DNA from: Ornithinibacillus contaminans
Lineage (GTDB): Bacteria; Bacillota; Bacilli; Bacillales; Amphibacillaceae
Reading direction: 5' to 3'
NCBI RefSeq assembly: GCF_001038425.2
Contig: NZ_LDPV02000050.1
Coordinates: forward strand, 248,001 to 312,000
Length of the DNA: 64,000 nt
The notes below the pieces were generated by a model. The model did not search any database. It worked only from the letters and a program-made list of their open reading frames with translations, and was not told where the DNA came from. Positions 25,780 to 34,857 of this stretch are shown here, piece after piece. Each line of letters starts with the position of its first letter. Position 1 is the stretch's first letter. The translations under genes and the position numbers were made by a program.

Positions 25780-26760
25780 TCATTCTGGAACATACATCTT
25801 CTGCAACGGTAACAACGCCCTTACATCATTCGGCATATTCTCATACCACTTTACAACCAAATCTACTAATTCCTCCAAATCCACCAACCTAACAGAATTA
25901 TGTCTAGCAACCGCTTCTGCTTGTGATGTAAAACCACCGGTTGAAACAAATAAACTATTAGCATCAATCGGATTTGCCCCTAATAACTGTTGAATCTCTG
26001 GTGCCGATGCAGAAGACTTACGATGCTTTACTTGAACTTTAATAATAGGCTTTTCAAATCCAAAGGCATCTTTATAAGCCAATACATCCACTCCACCGTC
26101 AGGGCCCTTTGGATTTACCCGCACATTGTAGTCCATTGCTTGCAAAAGTCCCCCAACCAGTTCTTTCATTTGCCATGGGTCAAGTTTATCAACTTTGTCT
26201 TGTACCATTACCAGTGCCTTATTAACCAAGTCTTCTATTATTTCACTTTCTTCAGCTTCATCTGTTTCCTCCGGTTCAACAAAAGGGTACTCTAATAATC
26301 TTTCAATCTCACTTCCCCAATCATCTACACGAAACACTGTTAATACCGAACCTAAACTATTCTTTGCTGCTTGTGATAGTGTATCTCTAATAACTGTAGT
26401 TTCTTCCCATTCCACTCTTATATTATTTGGGTATGCAGGATCCCCTATTGACTCATTATAAAAAGGATCTTCAGTTACAGTTCCAACTAGATATTCTCTA
26501 GTTTCTTTAAAATAAGTGATAACTCTATCGTCCTTCTTAATTTCTCTGCTGAAACGCCATACCTGGTTAATCCAGCTCTTTCTAGTATTAGGTTTACTAT
26601 CAGCAAATACAGTATTTGCTTTAGTTAACATTTCTTCCTTTGAACTATATTGTTTAGGATCACCCAATTTTGGCCATCCAATGGAAGCAATACCCTTGTC
26701 CTTCCATATTGGAATTAATTCATTGTTATCTCCCGCACGAATCATCCACCATTTTGTCAT
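25780..26760 (-). CDS. Mrr-like restriction endonuclease with N-terminal EVE-type domain
   Basis: A 326-residue modification-dependent nuclease candidate. The N-terminal 150 residues (WWMIRAGDNNELIPIWKDKGIASIGWPKLGDPKQYSS...DDRVITYFKETREYLVGTVTEDPFY) have the layout of an EVE-like modified-base reader, similar to the N-terminal part of the McrB at 10132. The C-terminal Mrr_cat domain has the PD-(D/E)XK core GPDGGVDVLAY...IIKVQVKHRK followed by LFVSTGGFTSQAEAVA. GGAGGAATATT precedes the ATG. It probably cleaves modified phage DNA (type IV restriction) and shares a transcript with the HEPN gene. Confidence 0.82.
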   Translation of the reverse strand: MTKWWMIRAGDNNELIPIWKDKGIASIGWPKLGDPKQYSSKEEMLTKANTVFADSKPNTRKSWINQVWRFSREIKKDDRVITYFKETREYLVGTVTEDPFYNESIGDPAYPNNIRVEWEETTVIRDTLSQAAKNSLGSVLTVFRVDDWGSEIERLLEYPFVEPEETDEAEESEIIEDLVNKALVMVQDKVDKLDPWQMKELVGGLLQAMDYNVRVNPKGPDGGVDVLAYKDAFGFEKPIIKVQVKHRKSSASAPEIQQLLGANPIDANSLFVSTGGFTSQAEAVARHNSVRLVDLEELVDLVVKWYENMPNDVRALLPLQKMYVPE

Positions 26761-26790
26761 ATAATATTCCTCCTATTCCTAAAGAAAAAA

Positions 26791-26830
26791 CCCAAATCGA
26801 TATTGCGCTCTTGCAAATCTCATCGGGTTA
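26791..26830 (-). terminator. Probable terminator of the helicase-methylase operon
   Basis: An imperfect hairpin (AACCC...GGGTT outer arms with an inner GCAAAT/ATATTGC pairing) lies between the ydbC-like stop and the start of the Mrr-like gene. Confidence 0.4.
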
Positions 26831-26923
26831 TACAATCTTCTGATGCACAATGTTTTTTTACTAAATACTTCTATATCCGAGTCAAAATCGTTAATAGTTT
26901 TTTCATATTATTTATTTTATCAA

Positions 26924-27151
26924 TTATAATAACTCATCTAATTCATTAAGGGCAGCCTTTAGTTCTTTGAGTTCATCGATAGTGAGAGTTATACCTTTAC
27001 CCATTTTCTCTCTATCTGGAGACCAATCTCTAATATCGTATTTTGGCTCTCTTCCATTCCAACTTATAACATTGAATTCTTTTTTCCAACCTTTACCTGA
27101 TTCTGATAAGACTGCTACCTTGTCCAGTATTTCATACTTTAAATCACTCAT
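26924..27151 (-). CDS. ydbC: YdbC/PC4-like single-stranded DNA-binding protein
   Basis: A 75-residue protein (MSDLKYEILDKVAVLSESGKGWKKEFNVISWNGREPKYDIRDWSPDREKMGKGITLTIDELKEL) that matches the small YdbC family, which adopts a PC4-like fold and binds ssDNA. Its ATG overlaps the methylase stop (AATGA), so it is coupled to the restriction operon. In this setting it may bind ssDNA exposed by the upstream helicase; that is inferred. It is a low-copy housekeeping family elsewhere, so its place inside a defence operon is notable. Confidence 0.8.
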   Translation of the reverse strand: MSDLKYEILDKVAVLSESGKGWKKEFNVISWNGREPKYDIRDWSPDREKMGKGITLTIDELKELKAALNELDELL

Positions 27152-30100
27152 TTTCTCTCCTCCTTTGGATATAATTGTTCAATAATATCAATCTCTTTTT
27201 GACTAAAGCCTAAAATATTACAAACAATTGAATTTATTCTATTCTCGAATTCAATTTTCTCATTTGATTTTTGAGCGTAATTATTTGAATTTGACAATTC
27301 CAATATCCCATCCACTAATTTAGATATATTCTTTTGATCTTCATCCCTTACTTCTGGTAAAGGTATTTCAGACAATGGTACTTGGAAAAGCTCTAATACT
27401 TCTCCTTTGCGTTTTCCCTTATAATACAACCAAAAAAAGTATGGTTTTGAATTTAAAAGCCCTAATAAATATTTCAAATTTACTTTTTCCGTTTTCGGTG
27501 TAATAACATAAGCATCCGACCTACAAAACCATTCTACATTATTAAAAGCAAATGCATTTACCTTTGAACGATATGGTACAACTATTTTTTCTCCTAAAAA
27601 GATCCTCTCTTCTCTAGCTCTATGAATAGATGTCCAGTGATATTTTTCATTATAAGTTTTAAGCCTACCCTCAAGTATCTCCTTAAATTTCAACAAATGA
27701 TTATACACGTCTGGATATTTATCAATATCAAGTTTTCCTTCATAATAAATTATTTTCTTCTTAGGAATTGTACTACAGTTATACTTGGATATATCTGAGT
27801 TTTTATAAAAGTCCCTAAGTAATTCTTTACCATTGTTAAATGAATCTATTATAGATTTATCTCTTTGATTTGTTAAATCAAATACAAAAATACCATCATT
27901 TTTTTCTACATTATCTTTGTTACTCAGCTTGTTAATGTTCCTACCAGAAACATAATCACATCCCGTAACTACACCTTGATTAATTTCTACTATATCTCCT
28001 AGCCTTTCTTCCAAATTACCCATTTTATATAAAATACTGTCGATGTTGTCTTCGCCTTTGTTTTTAGCACCACTTAGACGGATATAGTTTTCTTTTCCTT
28101 CGTATAAGTTATCTTGGTCTACATTAAAATATGAGCTTTCTTGGTCTTTCCAACTGACAATTTTGGATAGTAATTCAGGTGTTGCATTACCTATTCTGTT
28201 AGTGATACAGGTTTGAGCAATTAGGTTAGCCTCACTATCGTTCTTTGTAAGAATAGTAATCATATTATGTTGCCCACGTGCTGAATCAAATATCTTTAAT
28301 TCATTAAAATTGATTAGTTTTCTAATTTTAGACCTTTTTAATAAATCGCTACGAAGTTTTTTTGCACCAAAAGCTGTTGGAAAATAATTAGTGGTAATAA
28401 AAGAAATCTCACTGTTATCCTTTCCAATATCAAGCCCTAAATGGAAGAAGAAATAAAATAAATCCATTTTTCCTTGGTAATATCTACTTCCAAAACCAGT
28501 TTTGGCTATAGGACGGAATATATCCTTATTACCACTCTCACCAACATAAGGGGGATTTCCAATTACTACATCGAATCCGCCCTTTTCCCTGAACACTTTT
28601 GCAAATTCAAGTTTCCAGAGAAAGTAAGGTTTTTGATTATTTTCTCTCATTTTTTTATATTTTTCTAAAGCTTTATCATTGCCGTCATGTTGCAGTTTAT
28701 ATTCAATTAAATCTTCTCGAATCCCATCAATTTTTTGCTTTAATTCTTTTTTCTTTCTTTCATCCTCCTCATCAAAATACTTATCTTGTAATACAAACAT
28801 ATCCTTTAATAATTCATCGGTATTATCAATTAATAAACTTAATTGAACAGCTAAGTCATCGGATTTCTGAGAATACTTACCTTTAGTTTTCTTTAAAATT
28901 TCCTCATCGAATAGCTTTATTCCTTCGTATTCATCTATTAGACTATTACCAACAAGTATATTGACGTCTAAGTTCGGTAATGGATGTGGATCTGGTGTAT
29001 CCGCATTAATTTCCTGTTCAACTATTACAGATAACCATAACCTTAGCTTGGCTATATCTACAGCACTTGCTTCTATATCAACTGCGAATATAGAATTTTT
29101 AATTGTTTCCCACTTAAGATAATAAGGAGAACGTTTTTTTCTAATTACTTCCTCACCATAAACAATCCCAAAAAAACCATCCTTGTCTTTCTTTATGAGG
29201 TATTCGGTTATATTATTTCGTGCTCTCACTATCTCACTTAACATTCCTAATGGAAATGCTCCAGAACCAACAGCTGGATCTGCAACAGTGATATTTTTTA
29301 AGGCGTTATCTATTTGTACTATGTTTTGTAGAATCGTATTTTTAATTGTTAGCCCTTTTTTATATCCCACACCGCTGCGGCTATCAACATCTTTAATTAA
29401 ATCACCGTAAAGAATAAATTCTTCAATATCCTTTCGAGGTATGTCAATCTCATTCGATAGATAATTAATTAAACTTTCTTGACACATGTAATGTACTATT
29501 TCTCTCGGAGTGTAGTATGCCCCTTTAGATTTTCTATCTTTTACCTCCAATAAGTTTTCAAATATTTTACCCAACATTTCCGGATCGACGGCTACATCCA
29601 TTTCCAATGGTTCTGCCTCGTTAATTGTAAAATTAAACCTATCAAAAATATCTAAAATCCCATCTGCTTCTTTTCCCTTATCCTTAACATTAGAAAATAT
29701 TTCATTTGGAATTTTAAAATTTACATCTTTCCATCTATATCCTTCTAGGGGTTCGAATAGCCCCCCATTAAGGAAAGGTATCTTACAATTAAATCTTTGG
29801 AAATATTGATTTTTTCTCTTTTTATTTAAAGCCTCATAGAATAAGGGCTCTAAAAAGTCATCAAAGAAGTTCTGGTTTGTCTTTTCTTGACAAAAAGTAA
29901 ATATCTCCCTAATAAATGTTTTATTTCCATTCCCCCATGGTTCTTCAAATTTAGTTCCTATGAAGCAATCAGAAAACAATTCTGCTTCATGATCATTCAA
30001 ACTATACAATGACTTAGATGTTAACTTCCTTTGGCTATCCCTTGTTTTAATGAACGTTTTATCTAATATTGATTTATGAATTATATCTAGATTTCTATAT

Positions 30101-30903
30101 AACTCATTATAATCGCCTTCTGACAATATTCTGCTTTCTGGTAGAATTCTAACTCCTAACCAGCCTTTCTTTTGAAGAAAATACAGAAAGGCTAATTGTC
30201 CCATCAATTTCTTGGCAAATTGTTCAGCAAACTTTTCAACTTCAAAGCCTAGTCTAGCAGTTTCCTCAGCAAAAGCAGTATTATCTTCTAGATATTCTTT
30301 TAATTCTAAATATTTTAGTTCATACTGTTTATAAAAATCTTTCGTAACCTTTTCTACACTAAAAGCATTTTCTATTTCATCTAGTAACGGGTTATCATCA
30401 TCGTTCTGAAAAATTTCTAGCAGTTGCTTTTGAGCAGTATGATTGGGTTCCCCCTCGCCAACAAGGTAAGAATATCTCCTTGCAGGTGTTAAATCCAAAG
30501 ATAGCCCCTTATCGTCAAACGTATAATCTAATCTCACAAATGACAATCTCCAAGTTGTTTCATCTGGAACATAGAAAGCAACAATTGCCGCATCATACCC
30601 TTGCTGTTCTAACACCTTAGAAATAAAGTTACGTTGTAAAGTTCTTGCCCGGTCTACACTATGATTTTTCTTTAGTTCAACACTTAAAATAATTAATTCA
30701 TTATCAATTCTGTCTGTATATTTAGCAATTAGAGAGTAAGACGCAACATGGTCACTATATTCCCTCCATATACCTGTCTTTCTAGTAGCCTGTAGCATTT
30801 CCGGTTCATTAAAGAACTCTTTGACAAATGACTGAAAAAGATTTATATCGTACTTTGATTCAAATACTTTTTTTAATTGCGATAGTTTTGCTGACTCATA
30901 CAT
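27148..30903 (-). CDS. Large Eco57I-type adenine methylase with N-terminal nuclease-like domain (type IIG-like)
   Basis: This is a 1,251-residue protein. The N-terminus has a PD-(D/E)XK-like patch (ELIILSVELKKNHSVDRARTLQRNF, about 75-95). The methylase core has SAM motif I (ITVADPAVGSGAFPLGMLSE, about 540) and catalytic NPPY (DVVIGNPPYVGESGNKD, about 785), the gamma-class N6-adenine type. The last 350 residues resemble a target-recognition domain (ETINQGVVTGCDYVSG...IHRAREERIFLGEKIVVPYRSKV...YLLGLLNSKPYFFWLYYKGKR). One base separates it from the helicase gene stop, so it is tightly co-transcribed. It could be a type IIG enzyme or the methylase of a DISARM/BREX-like system; drmA/drmB, brxC and pglZ homologues are absent here. 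Confidence 0.78.
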   Translation of the reverse strand: MYESAKLSQLKKVFESKYDINLFQSFVKEFFNEPEMLQATRKTGIWREYSDHVASYSLIAKYTDRIDNELIILSVELKKNHSVDRARTLQRNFISKVLEQQGYDAAIVAFYVPDETTWRLSFVRLDYTFDDKGLSLDLTPARRYSYLVGEGEPNHTAQKQLLEIFQNDDDNPLLDEIENAFSVEKVTKDFYKQYELKYLELKEYLEDNTAFAEETARLGFEVEKFAEQFAKKLMGQLAFLYFLQKKGWLGVRILPESRILSEGDYNELYRNLDIIHKSILDKTFIKTRDSQRKLTSKSLYSLNDHEAELFSDCFIGTKFEEPWGNGNKTFIREIFTFCQEKTNQNFFDDFLEPLFYEALNKKRKNQYFQRFNCKIPFLNGGLFEPLEGYRWKDVNFKIPNEIFSNVKDKGKEADGILDIFDRFNFTINEAEPLEMDVAVDPEMLGKIFENLLEVKDRKSKGAYYTPREIVHYMCQESLINYLSNEIDIPRKDIEEFILYGDLIKDVDSRSGVGYKKGLTIKNTILQNIVQIDNALKNITVADPAVGSGAFPLGMLSEIVRARNNITEYLIKKDKDGFFGIVYGEEVIRKKRSPYYLKWETIKNSIFAVDIEASAVDIAKLRLWLSVIVEQEINADTPDPHPLPNLDVNILVGNSLIDEYEGIKLFDEEILKKTKGKYSQKSDDLAVQLSLLIDNTDELLKDMFVLQDKYFDEEDERKKKELKQKIDGIREDLIEYKLQHDGNDKALEKYKKMRENNQKPYFLWKLEFAKVFREKGGFDVVIGNPPYVGESGNKDIFRPIAKTGFGSRYYQGKMDLFYFFFHLGLDIGKDNSEISFITTNYFPTAFGAKKLRSDLLKRSKIRKLINFNELKIFDSARGQHNMITILTKNDSEANLIAQTCITNRIGNATPELLSKIVSWKDQESSYFNVDQDNLYEGKENYIRLSGAKNKGEDNIDSILYKMGNLEERLGDIVEINQGVVTGCDYVSGRNINKLSNKDNVEKNDGIFVFDLTNQRDKSIIDSFNNGKELLRDFYKNSDISKYNCSTIPKKKIIYYEGKLDIDKYPDVYNHLLKFKEILEGRLKTYNEKYHWTSIHRAREERIFLGEKIVVPYRSKVNAFAFNNVEWFCRSDAYVITPKTEKVNLKYLLGLLNSKPYFFWLYYKGKRKGEVLELFQVPLSEIPLPEVRDEDQKNISKLVDGILELSNSNNYAQKSNEKIEFENRINSIVCNILGFSQKEIDIIEQLYPKEERK

Positions 30904-30904
30904 A

Positions 30905-33900
30905 CTATTCTTCCTTTCTTAGATAGGCAGATAATATAACTTCCATGTTTCCTGAAGTACTAGCTACTTTTTTAACTTTTCTTTTTGTTATTAAATATTG
31001 CTCGGGGATTTCATGAACAACTCCATAATACAATTTTAAAGGATCCTTCAGGTTTTTTGTGTTCTTAACAATATCCTTTGTTACACTCGCTGGTAAATTC
31101 CCCTCTTCAACTAATTGTCTTATTTGTTTTAATTTTAATTCTTGATCATCAGTTAAAGTTTTAACCTTTGACAGTGCCTTAACTAGTTTTAATACTTTTG
31201 AATCATTCCCTGATTTAGATATAGCCTCAACTTCTATTTGCTCATCTTCCTCAAAACTATTGTAAAAAGCTTCTTTATTATGTTCTAAATGATCAAAGTA
31301 TTCCTTTTTAACCTTATATCTCTTTACATTCTCATGAGTTTTTATATATTGCATTGCTTCAATAAATGTTTTTTCCTCTGAGTTAGTACCATCCGTAATA
31401 AAAAACTTTTTCAATGCTCCTTTTCTTAAAAAGGAAATGGTTGTGTTATTCTCAACTAAGGAACTCACTCTTGCACTTTTAGATTTCTTAGGCAATTTCT
31501 TCACTTTGACGAATAAATCAGGGTTATCATCTCTCACACCCCTGATAATCCCTAAATAATACAACTCTGAATCTGCTTGATTATCTTCTGCTTCTAAGCT
31601 CTCCTTACTTACTAACTGGTGATATAGATTATGAGAGGTTACCTCTTCGTTTTCAGATAAATACTTGAAGTCCTCACCAAGCGTATCGTGGAAAGCTTGT
31701 ATTTTTGAAATAATGTTCTGTTCTAAAGGTAGATGAGCATTAGTCTGAGCTGCAGGGAAAAAGTTAAAAACATAAATGTGATCATGCTCTGTTCCAACAC
31801 GATTTATACGTCCTACCCTTTGCATAACCTTTGTCGGATTCCATGGTAAGTCATAATTAATAATTACATTTGACCGATGAAGGTTTATACCTTCAGCTAG
31901 AACATCTGTGGTTACTAGAAATCGAATATCATTCTTCTTAGTACCTTGATAGTTAGGATTATAGTTCGCTTCAATTTCCATTCTTAGAGATCGAGAACTT
32001 TGCCCACTAAACACAATTACTTCATTAGGGTATCTTTCTTCTAAATAAGAACCTACATATTGTGCTGTCTCTTTTGATTCAGTAAAAATTATCACTTTAC
32101 TATCCTTTAATTTTTTATTATGTTCTAATTCATATAAAAACTGATTCTTTTTAGGATCCTCGATAATTTCCTCCCAATGTTCACTTAAGGTTTCTAACAA
32201 TAGTAGGTCATTCTTTAAAGCAGGTAAAAAGTTATCATGAAAGTCTTCTAAATTATAAAATTGAACTTTCTCTTCTTCTACTAGATCCATCAGTTGATCA
32301 TCGTCACCATTATCGAGCAAATCATATACATCTACCTTTTTACTAATGTATACTTTACCGTCTGAGCACATTTCTATAAACTTTTTATGTGAGATAATGA
32401 ATCTATTTAGCGTTTTCTTAAAAGCTTCAAAACTGCTCTCAAGTCGTTTAATCAGAATGGACTTCATGAATCCACTCATATTTCTTTGGGAACTTAACAT
32501 ACTTTTAATATTGCTATCCATTTCTTTTAGGTATGTTAAAGGTTTATATCGAGCATATTCTAATCTTTGGATAACTTTAATGGTTTCATTAAAGACATTC
32601 TCTACATCTTCTTCATATAAATATACGATTTTATCTGGGGAATCTAGTTTTGGAAATTCTAGGCCTTGTTGTTTCATATCTTCTCCATAAAACTCTTTGA
32701 TTTCATTCCTAGTTCGCCTTATCATTACGTTTCTTAATACCCTATCCCTGATTATTTCTGAATTCCTTCTTAATTTTTCAATATATTCATATGAACCCTT
32801 TTCACTTTTCCTAAGATCTGCTTCTAATTTATTAAAAAATCTCTCCAAATTTTTATTGTTAGGAATAATACTGCTGTTATTTTTCGGTTGAAACAAGTAT
32901 ATTTGATTAGCTATATCCGTTGAGTAGTTATTCTGAGGGGTTGCTGTTATTAGAACAACCTTTTTCCCATAACAAATCTCATGTAACTTTTGGAAATTAG
33001 CTGTGCTCTGATTTCTAAATCTATGAGCCTCATCAATAAATACATACCCAAATTGATCCGTCCCATTTTCCAATAGCTGATCCAATTTCCCTAAGGATTC
33101 TACTTTAAATCCTGTAACCTCAAATTCAAATAACACTCTTTCCCAATACTCCTTTAATACAGGAGGGCAAATTATTAATTTTTTCCCCTTAAGCTGCTGA
33201 GCTAACATAGCACATATATACGTTTTCCCAAGACCAACTACATCTGAAATAAATACTCCCCCGTAAGCATCTAAGGTCTTCTTAGCTTGAACAACCGCAT
33301 CGGTTTGATATTGTAGTTTTATAAAACCATCTGGTAACATCTCGTTCCACTGATCATTTTTATCTTCATTTATCTCTTCTTTAAAATACTCATATAGTGT
33401 TTTTAAATAGAGTTCGTAAGGTGTAATATCATCTCGAATCCATGTTTTCTCTTTAATGGTCTCAATATATTCACTAGTTATATCTATACTTTCATTCCAT
33501 AGTCCTTCGAATCTATCTAAAGCAAAAATCACATCTCTACTGTCTTTTAACTCAACGTTAAATTCCAAATTATTTACTAACCCAGCTTGACTAAAATTAC
33601 TTGAACCTGTGATTACACTACCAAATTGATCGGGCACTTTTTCCATATCTTTTCGCATTATATAAACTTTTGCATGGATAGGAGCATGTGGATAAATCCT
33701 CATTTCAATTTTCCCGCTTACTAACCACTCTATAAATGTCCGTACTCCTTTTTCCACTCTATAGCTATCTTCAGAGTTCTCAAGATCATCTATAACTTCG
33801 GTATTGAAATTCTCTTTTACGTTCTTACTAGACATATCGAAAGACAGCTGTTCTTCTCCTGCCTTTTCTATTATCTGTACAGTTTTTTTATCAACATTTA

Positions 33901-34084
33901 ATCCTACTAGAATACGTATCTTTTCTACATCTTGTAAAGCAGGATATAACAAAAAGAAACCACTAGTTCGAAAGTAACCAACTAAAGCATCAAAAAATTG
34001 TGTATTACTAGATAAAATCTTTTGAAAGCGATCATATAAATTTCTTTCCGGTTCGTTGGTAAAAAAAGTTAAATCATTATGCAT
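30905..34084 (-). CDS. PLD-domain SNF2/DEAH helicase of a restriction-like defence operon
   Basis: A protein of about 1,059 residues. N-terminal phospholipase D-like nuclease region: APIHAKVYIMRKD...GSVITGSSNFSQAGLVNN (HxK motif, about 140-190). Helicase core: QTDAVVQAKKTLDAYGGVFISDVVGLGKTYICAML (motif I), VFIDEAHRFRNQ (DEAH), LITATPQNN (motif III), then FLVTTDVLAEGINLHRSNVIINYDLPWNPTKVMQRVGRINRVG (motifs V-VI). DrmD-like helicases of class 1 DISARM are similar in kind, but the drmABC genes are missing. ATG 34084 is preceded by GGGGGAAGTGATTTG; TTG 34087 is an alternative. It likely translocates on invading DNA and cuts or recruits the methylase partner. Confidence 0.8.
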   Translation of the reverse strand: MHNDLTFFTNEPERNLYDRFQKILSSNTQFFDALVGYFRTSGFFLLYPALQDVEKIRILVGLNVDKKTVQIIEKAGEEQLSFDMSSKNVKENFNTEVIDDLENSEDSYRVEKGVRTFIEWLVSGKIEMRIYPHAPIHAKVYIMRKDMEKVPDQFGSVITGSSNFSQAGLVNNLEFNVELKDSRDVIFALDRFEGLWNESIDITSEYIETIKEKTWIRDDITPYELYLKTLYEYFKEEINEDKNDQWNEMLPDGFIKLQYQTDAVVQAKKTLDAYGGVFISDVVGLGKTYICAMLAQQLKGKKLIICPPVLKEYWERVLFEFEVTGFKVESLGKLDQLLENGTDQFGYVFIDEAHRFRNQSTANFQKLHEICYGKKVVLITATPQNNYSTDIANQIYLFQPKNNSSIIPNNKNLERFFNKLEADLRKSEKGSYEYIEKLRRNSEIIRDRVLRNVMIRRTRNEIKEFYGEDMKQQGLEFPKLDSPDKIVYLYEEDVENVFNETIKVIQRLEYARYKPLTYLKEMDSNIKSMLSSQRNMSGFMKSILIKRLESSFEAFKKTLNRFIISHKKFIEMCSDGKVYISKKVDVYDLLDNGDDDQLMDLVEEEKVQFYNLEDFHDNFLPALKNDLLLLETLSEHWEEIIEDPKKNQFLYELEHNKKLKDSKVIIFTESKETAQYVGSYLEERYPNEVIVFSGQSSRSLRMEIEANYNPNYQGTKKNDIRFLVTTDVLAEGINLHRSNVIINYDLPWNPTKVMQRVGRINRVGTEHDHIYVFNFFPAAQTNAHLPLEQNIISKIQAFHDTLGEDFKYLSENEEVTSHNLYHQLVSKESLEAEDNQADSELYYLGIIRGVRDDNPDLFVKVKKLPKKSKSARVSSLVENNTTISFLRKGALKKFFITDGTNSEEKTFIEAMQYIKTHENVKRYKVKKEYFDHLEHNKEAFYNSFEEDEQIEVEAISKSGNDSKVLKLVKALSKVKTLTDDQELKLKQIRQLVEEGNLPASVTKDIVKNTKNLKDPLKLYYGVVHEIPEQYLITKRKVKKVASTSGNMEVILSAYLRKEE

Positions 34085-34099
34085 CAAATCACTTCCCCC

Positions 34100-34354
34100 T
34101 TATACGATAGTAATATGTTCCGTATCTTTTAACACCTGACTTACAACATCTAGTCGACGCTTACCACATTGCTGACGAAGTATTGTTGTATATTTTCCTT
34201 CTTTTATTATCTTGTTTGTATTAGTTACATAGAGCTTCTGTATAAGTTCAATCATTTTTATTTCATCTATTTGATCCTTCCAATAGTTATCTATTACAAG
34301 GTTTATAGTTGCTGCTAAATCCCTTTGTGTCTTCTGAAATACCTTTATTTCCAT
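34100..34354 (-). CDS. TIGR04540-like small protein, first gene of the helicase-methylase operon
   Basis: An 84-residue protein (MEIKVFQKTQRDLAATINLVIDNYWKDQIDEIKMIELIQKLYVTNTNKIIKEGKYTTILRQQCGKRRLDVVSQVL). The QRDLAATINLVIDNYW and QQCGKRRLDVV segments match the small TIGR04540 family as I remember it. The family has no known function. GAGGTGATTCT precedes the ATG and the helicase gene follows after 15 bases, so it heads the operon. It could be a regulatory or specificity subunit. Confidence 0.65.
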   Translation of the reverse strand: MEIKVFQKTQRDLAATINLVIDNYWKDQIDEIKMIELIQKLYVTNTNKIIKEGKYTTILRQQCGKRRLDVVSQVLKDTEHITIV

Positions 34355-34433
34355 AGAATCACCTCGGTGTTCTTACTTTTTTTATACTTTATCTTTATTC
34401 TATATGTAGTTCTTTAGTAATACAACAGTGGAG

Positions 34434-34559
34434 GGGAAAATTGTATATATTTTCCCGAGGCACCTGCATTTATATACGAAAGGGGGGACCCATCCGTTTC
34501 ATGCCCCACCCCTTTATATAAACCGTTGTTTATCCATTTGGATAGATAACGGTTTTTTT
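34434..34559 (+). other. Structured leader: two hairpins, the second a terminator, ahead of the mobility module
   Basis: GGGAAAAT (34434-34441) pairs with ATTTTCCC (34449-34456). Then AACCGTTGTTTATCC (34521-34535) pairs with GGATAGATAACGGTT (34540-34554) followed by seven T. No gene on the + strand ends here, so this is either the terminator of an untranslated RNA, an attenuator ahead of the 34.6-kb operon, or an origin-like region. Confidence 0.5.
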
Positions 34560-34616
34560 GCGTTACAGAGACGACATGCGTGATGAGAGGAGCGCACTAT
34601 GAAAGGAGGAATGAAG

Positions 34617-34820
34617 ATGAATAACTCATTGGTCAAGATCCTAATTGAAGCTAAGAAGCTAAACAAATGGATCCCTGCAAAGTTCCTAGTGAAGTATGAC
34701 ATTCAGAAGGTTAATCTATCAGAACTTGAAGATGGTGGACTCATTCTGACTATGAAAAGTAAGTCAGATGGATTGGTATTGAAGTTAACACTCAAGGGTT
34801 ATCACCATTTCAACAATTAA
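34617..34820 (+). CDS. Small hypothetical protein of the mobile module
   Basis: A 67-residue soluble protein (MNNSLVKILIEAKKLNKWIPAKFLVKYDIQKVNLSELEDGGLILTMKSKSDGLVLKLTLKGYHHFNN). ATG 34617 is 7 bases from AAAGGAGGA; an upstream in-frame ATG (34599) also has AGAGGAG, so the start is uncertain by 6 codons. I recognise no family. It opens a run of + strand genes leading to radC, opposite in direction to the defence operon on its left. Confidence 0.55.
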   Translation: MNNSLVKILIEAKKLNKWIPAKFLVKYDIQKVNLSELEDGGLILTMKSKSDGLVLKLTLKGYHHFNN

Positions 34821-34857
34821 TTAGGATTATCCAATAACATTTAGGAGGAATTTTATT

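Noticed and set aside
26924-34354. Calling the helicase-methylase operon DISARM or BREX
   Set aside because: drmA, drmB, drmC and drmE, and brxA/B/C, pglZ and brxL counterparts are not visible. Only the helicase and methylase are comparable.
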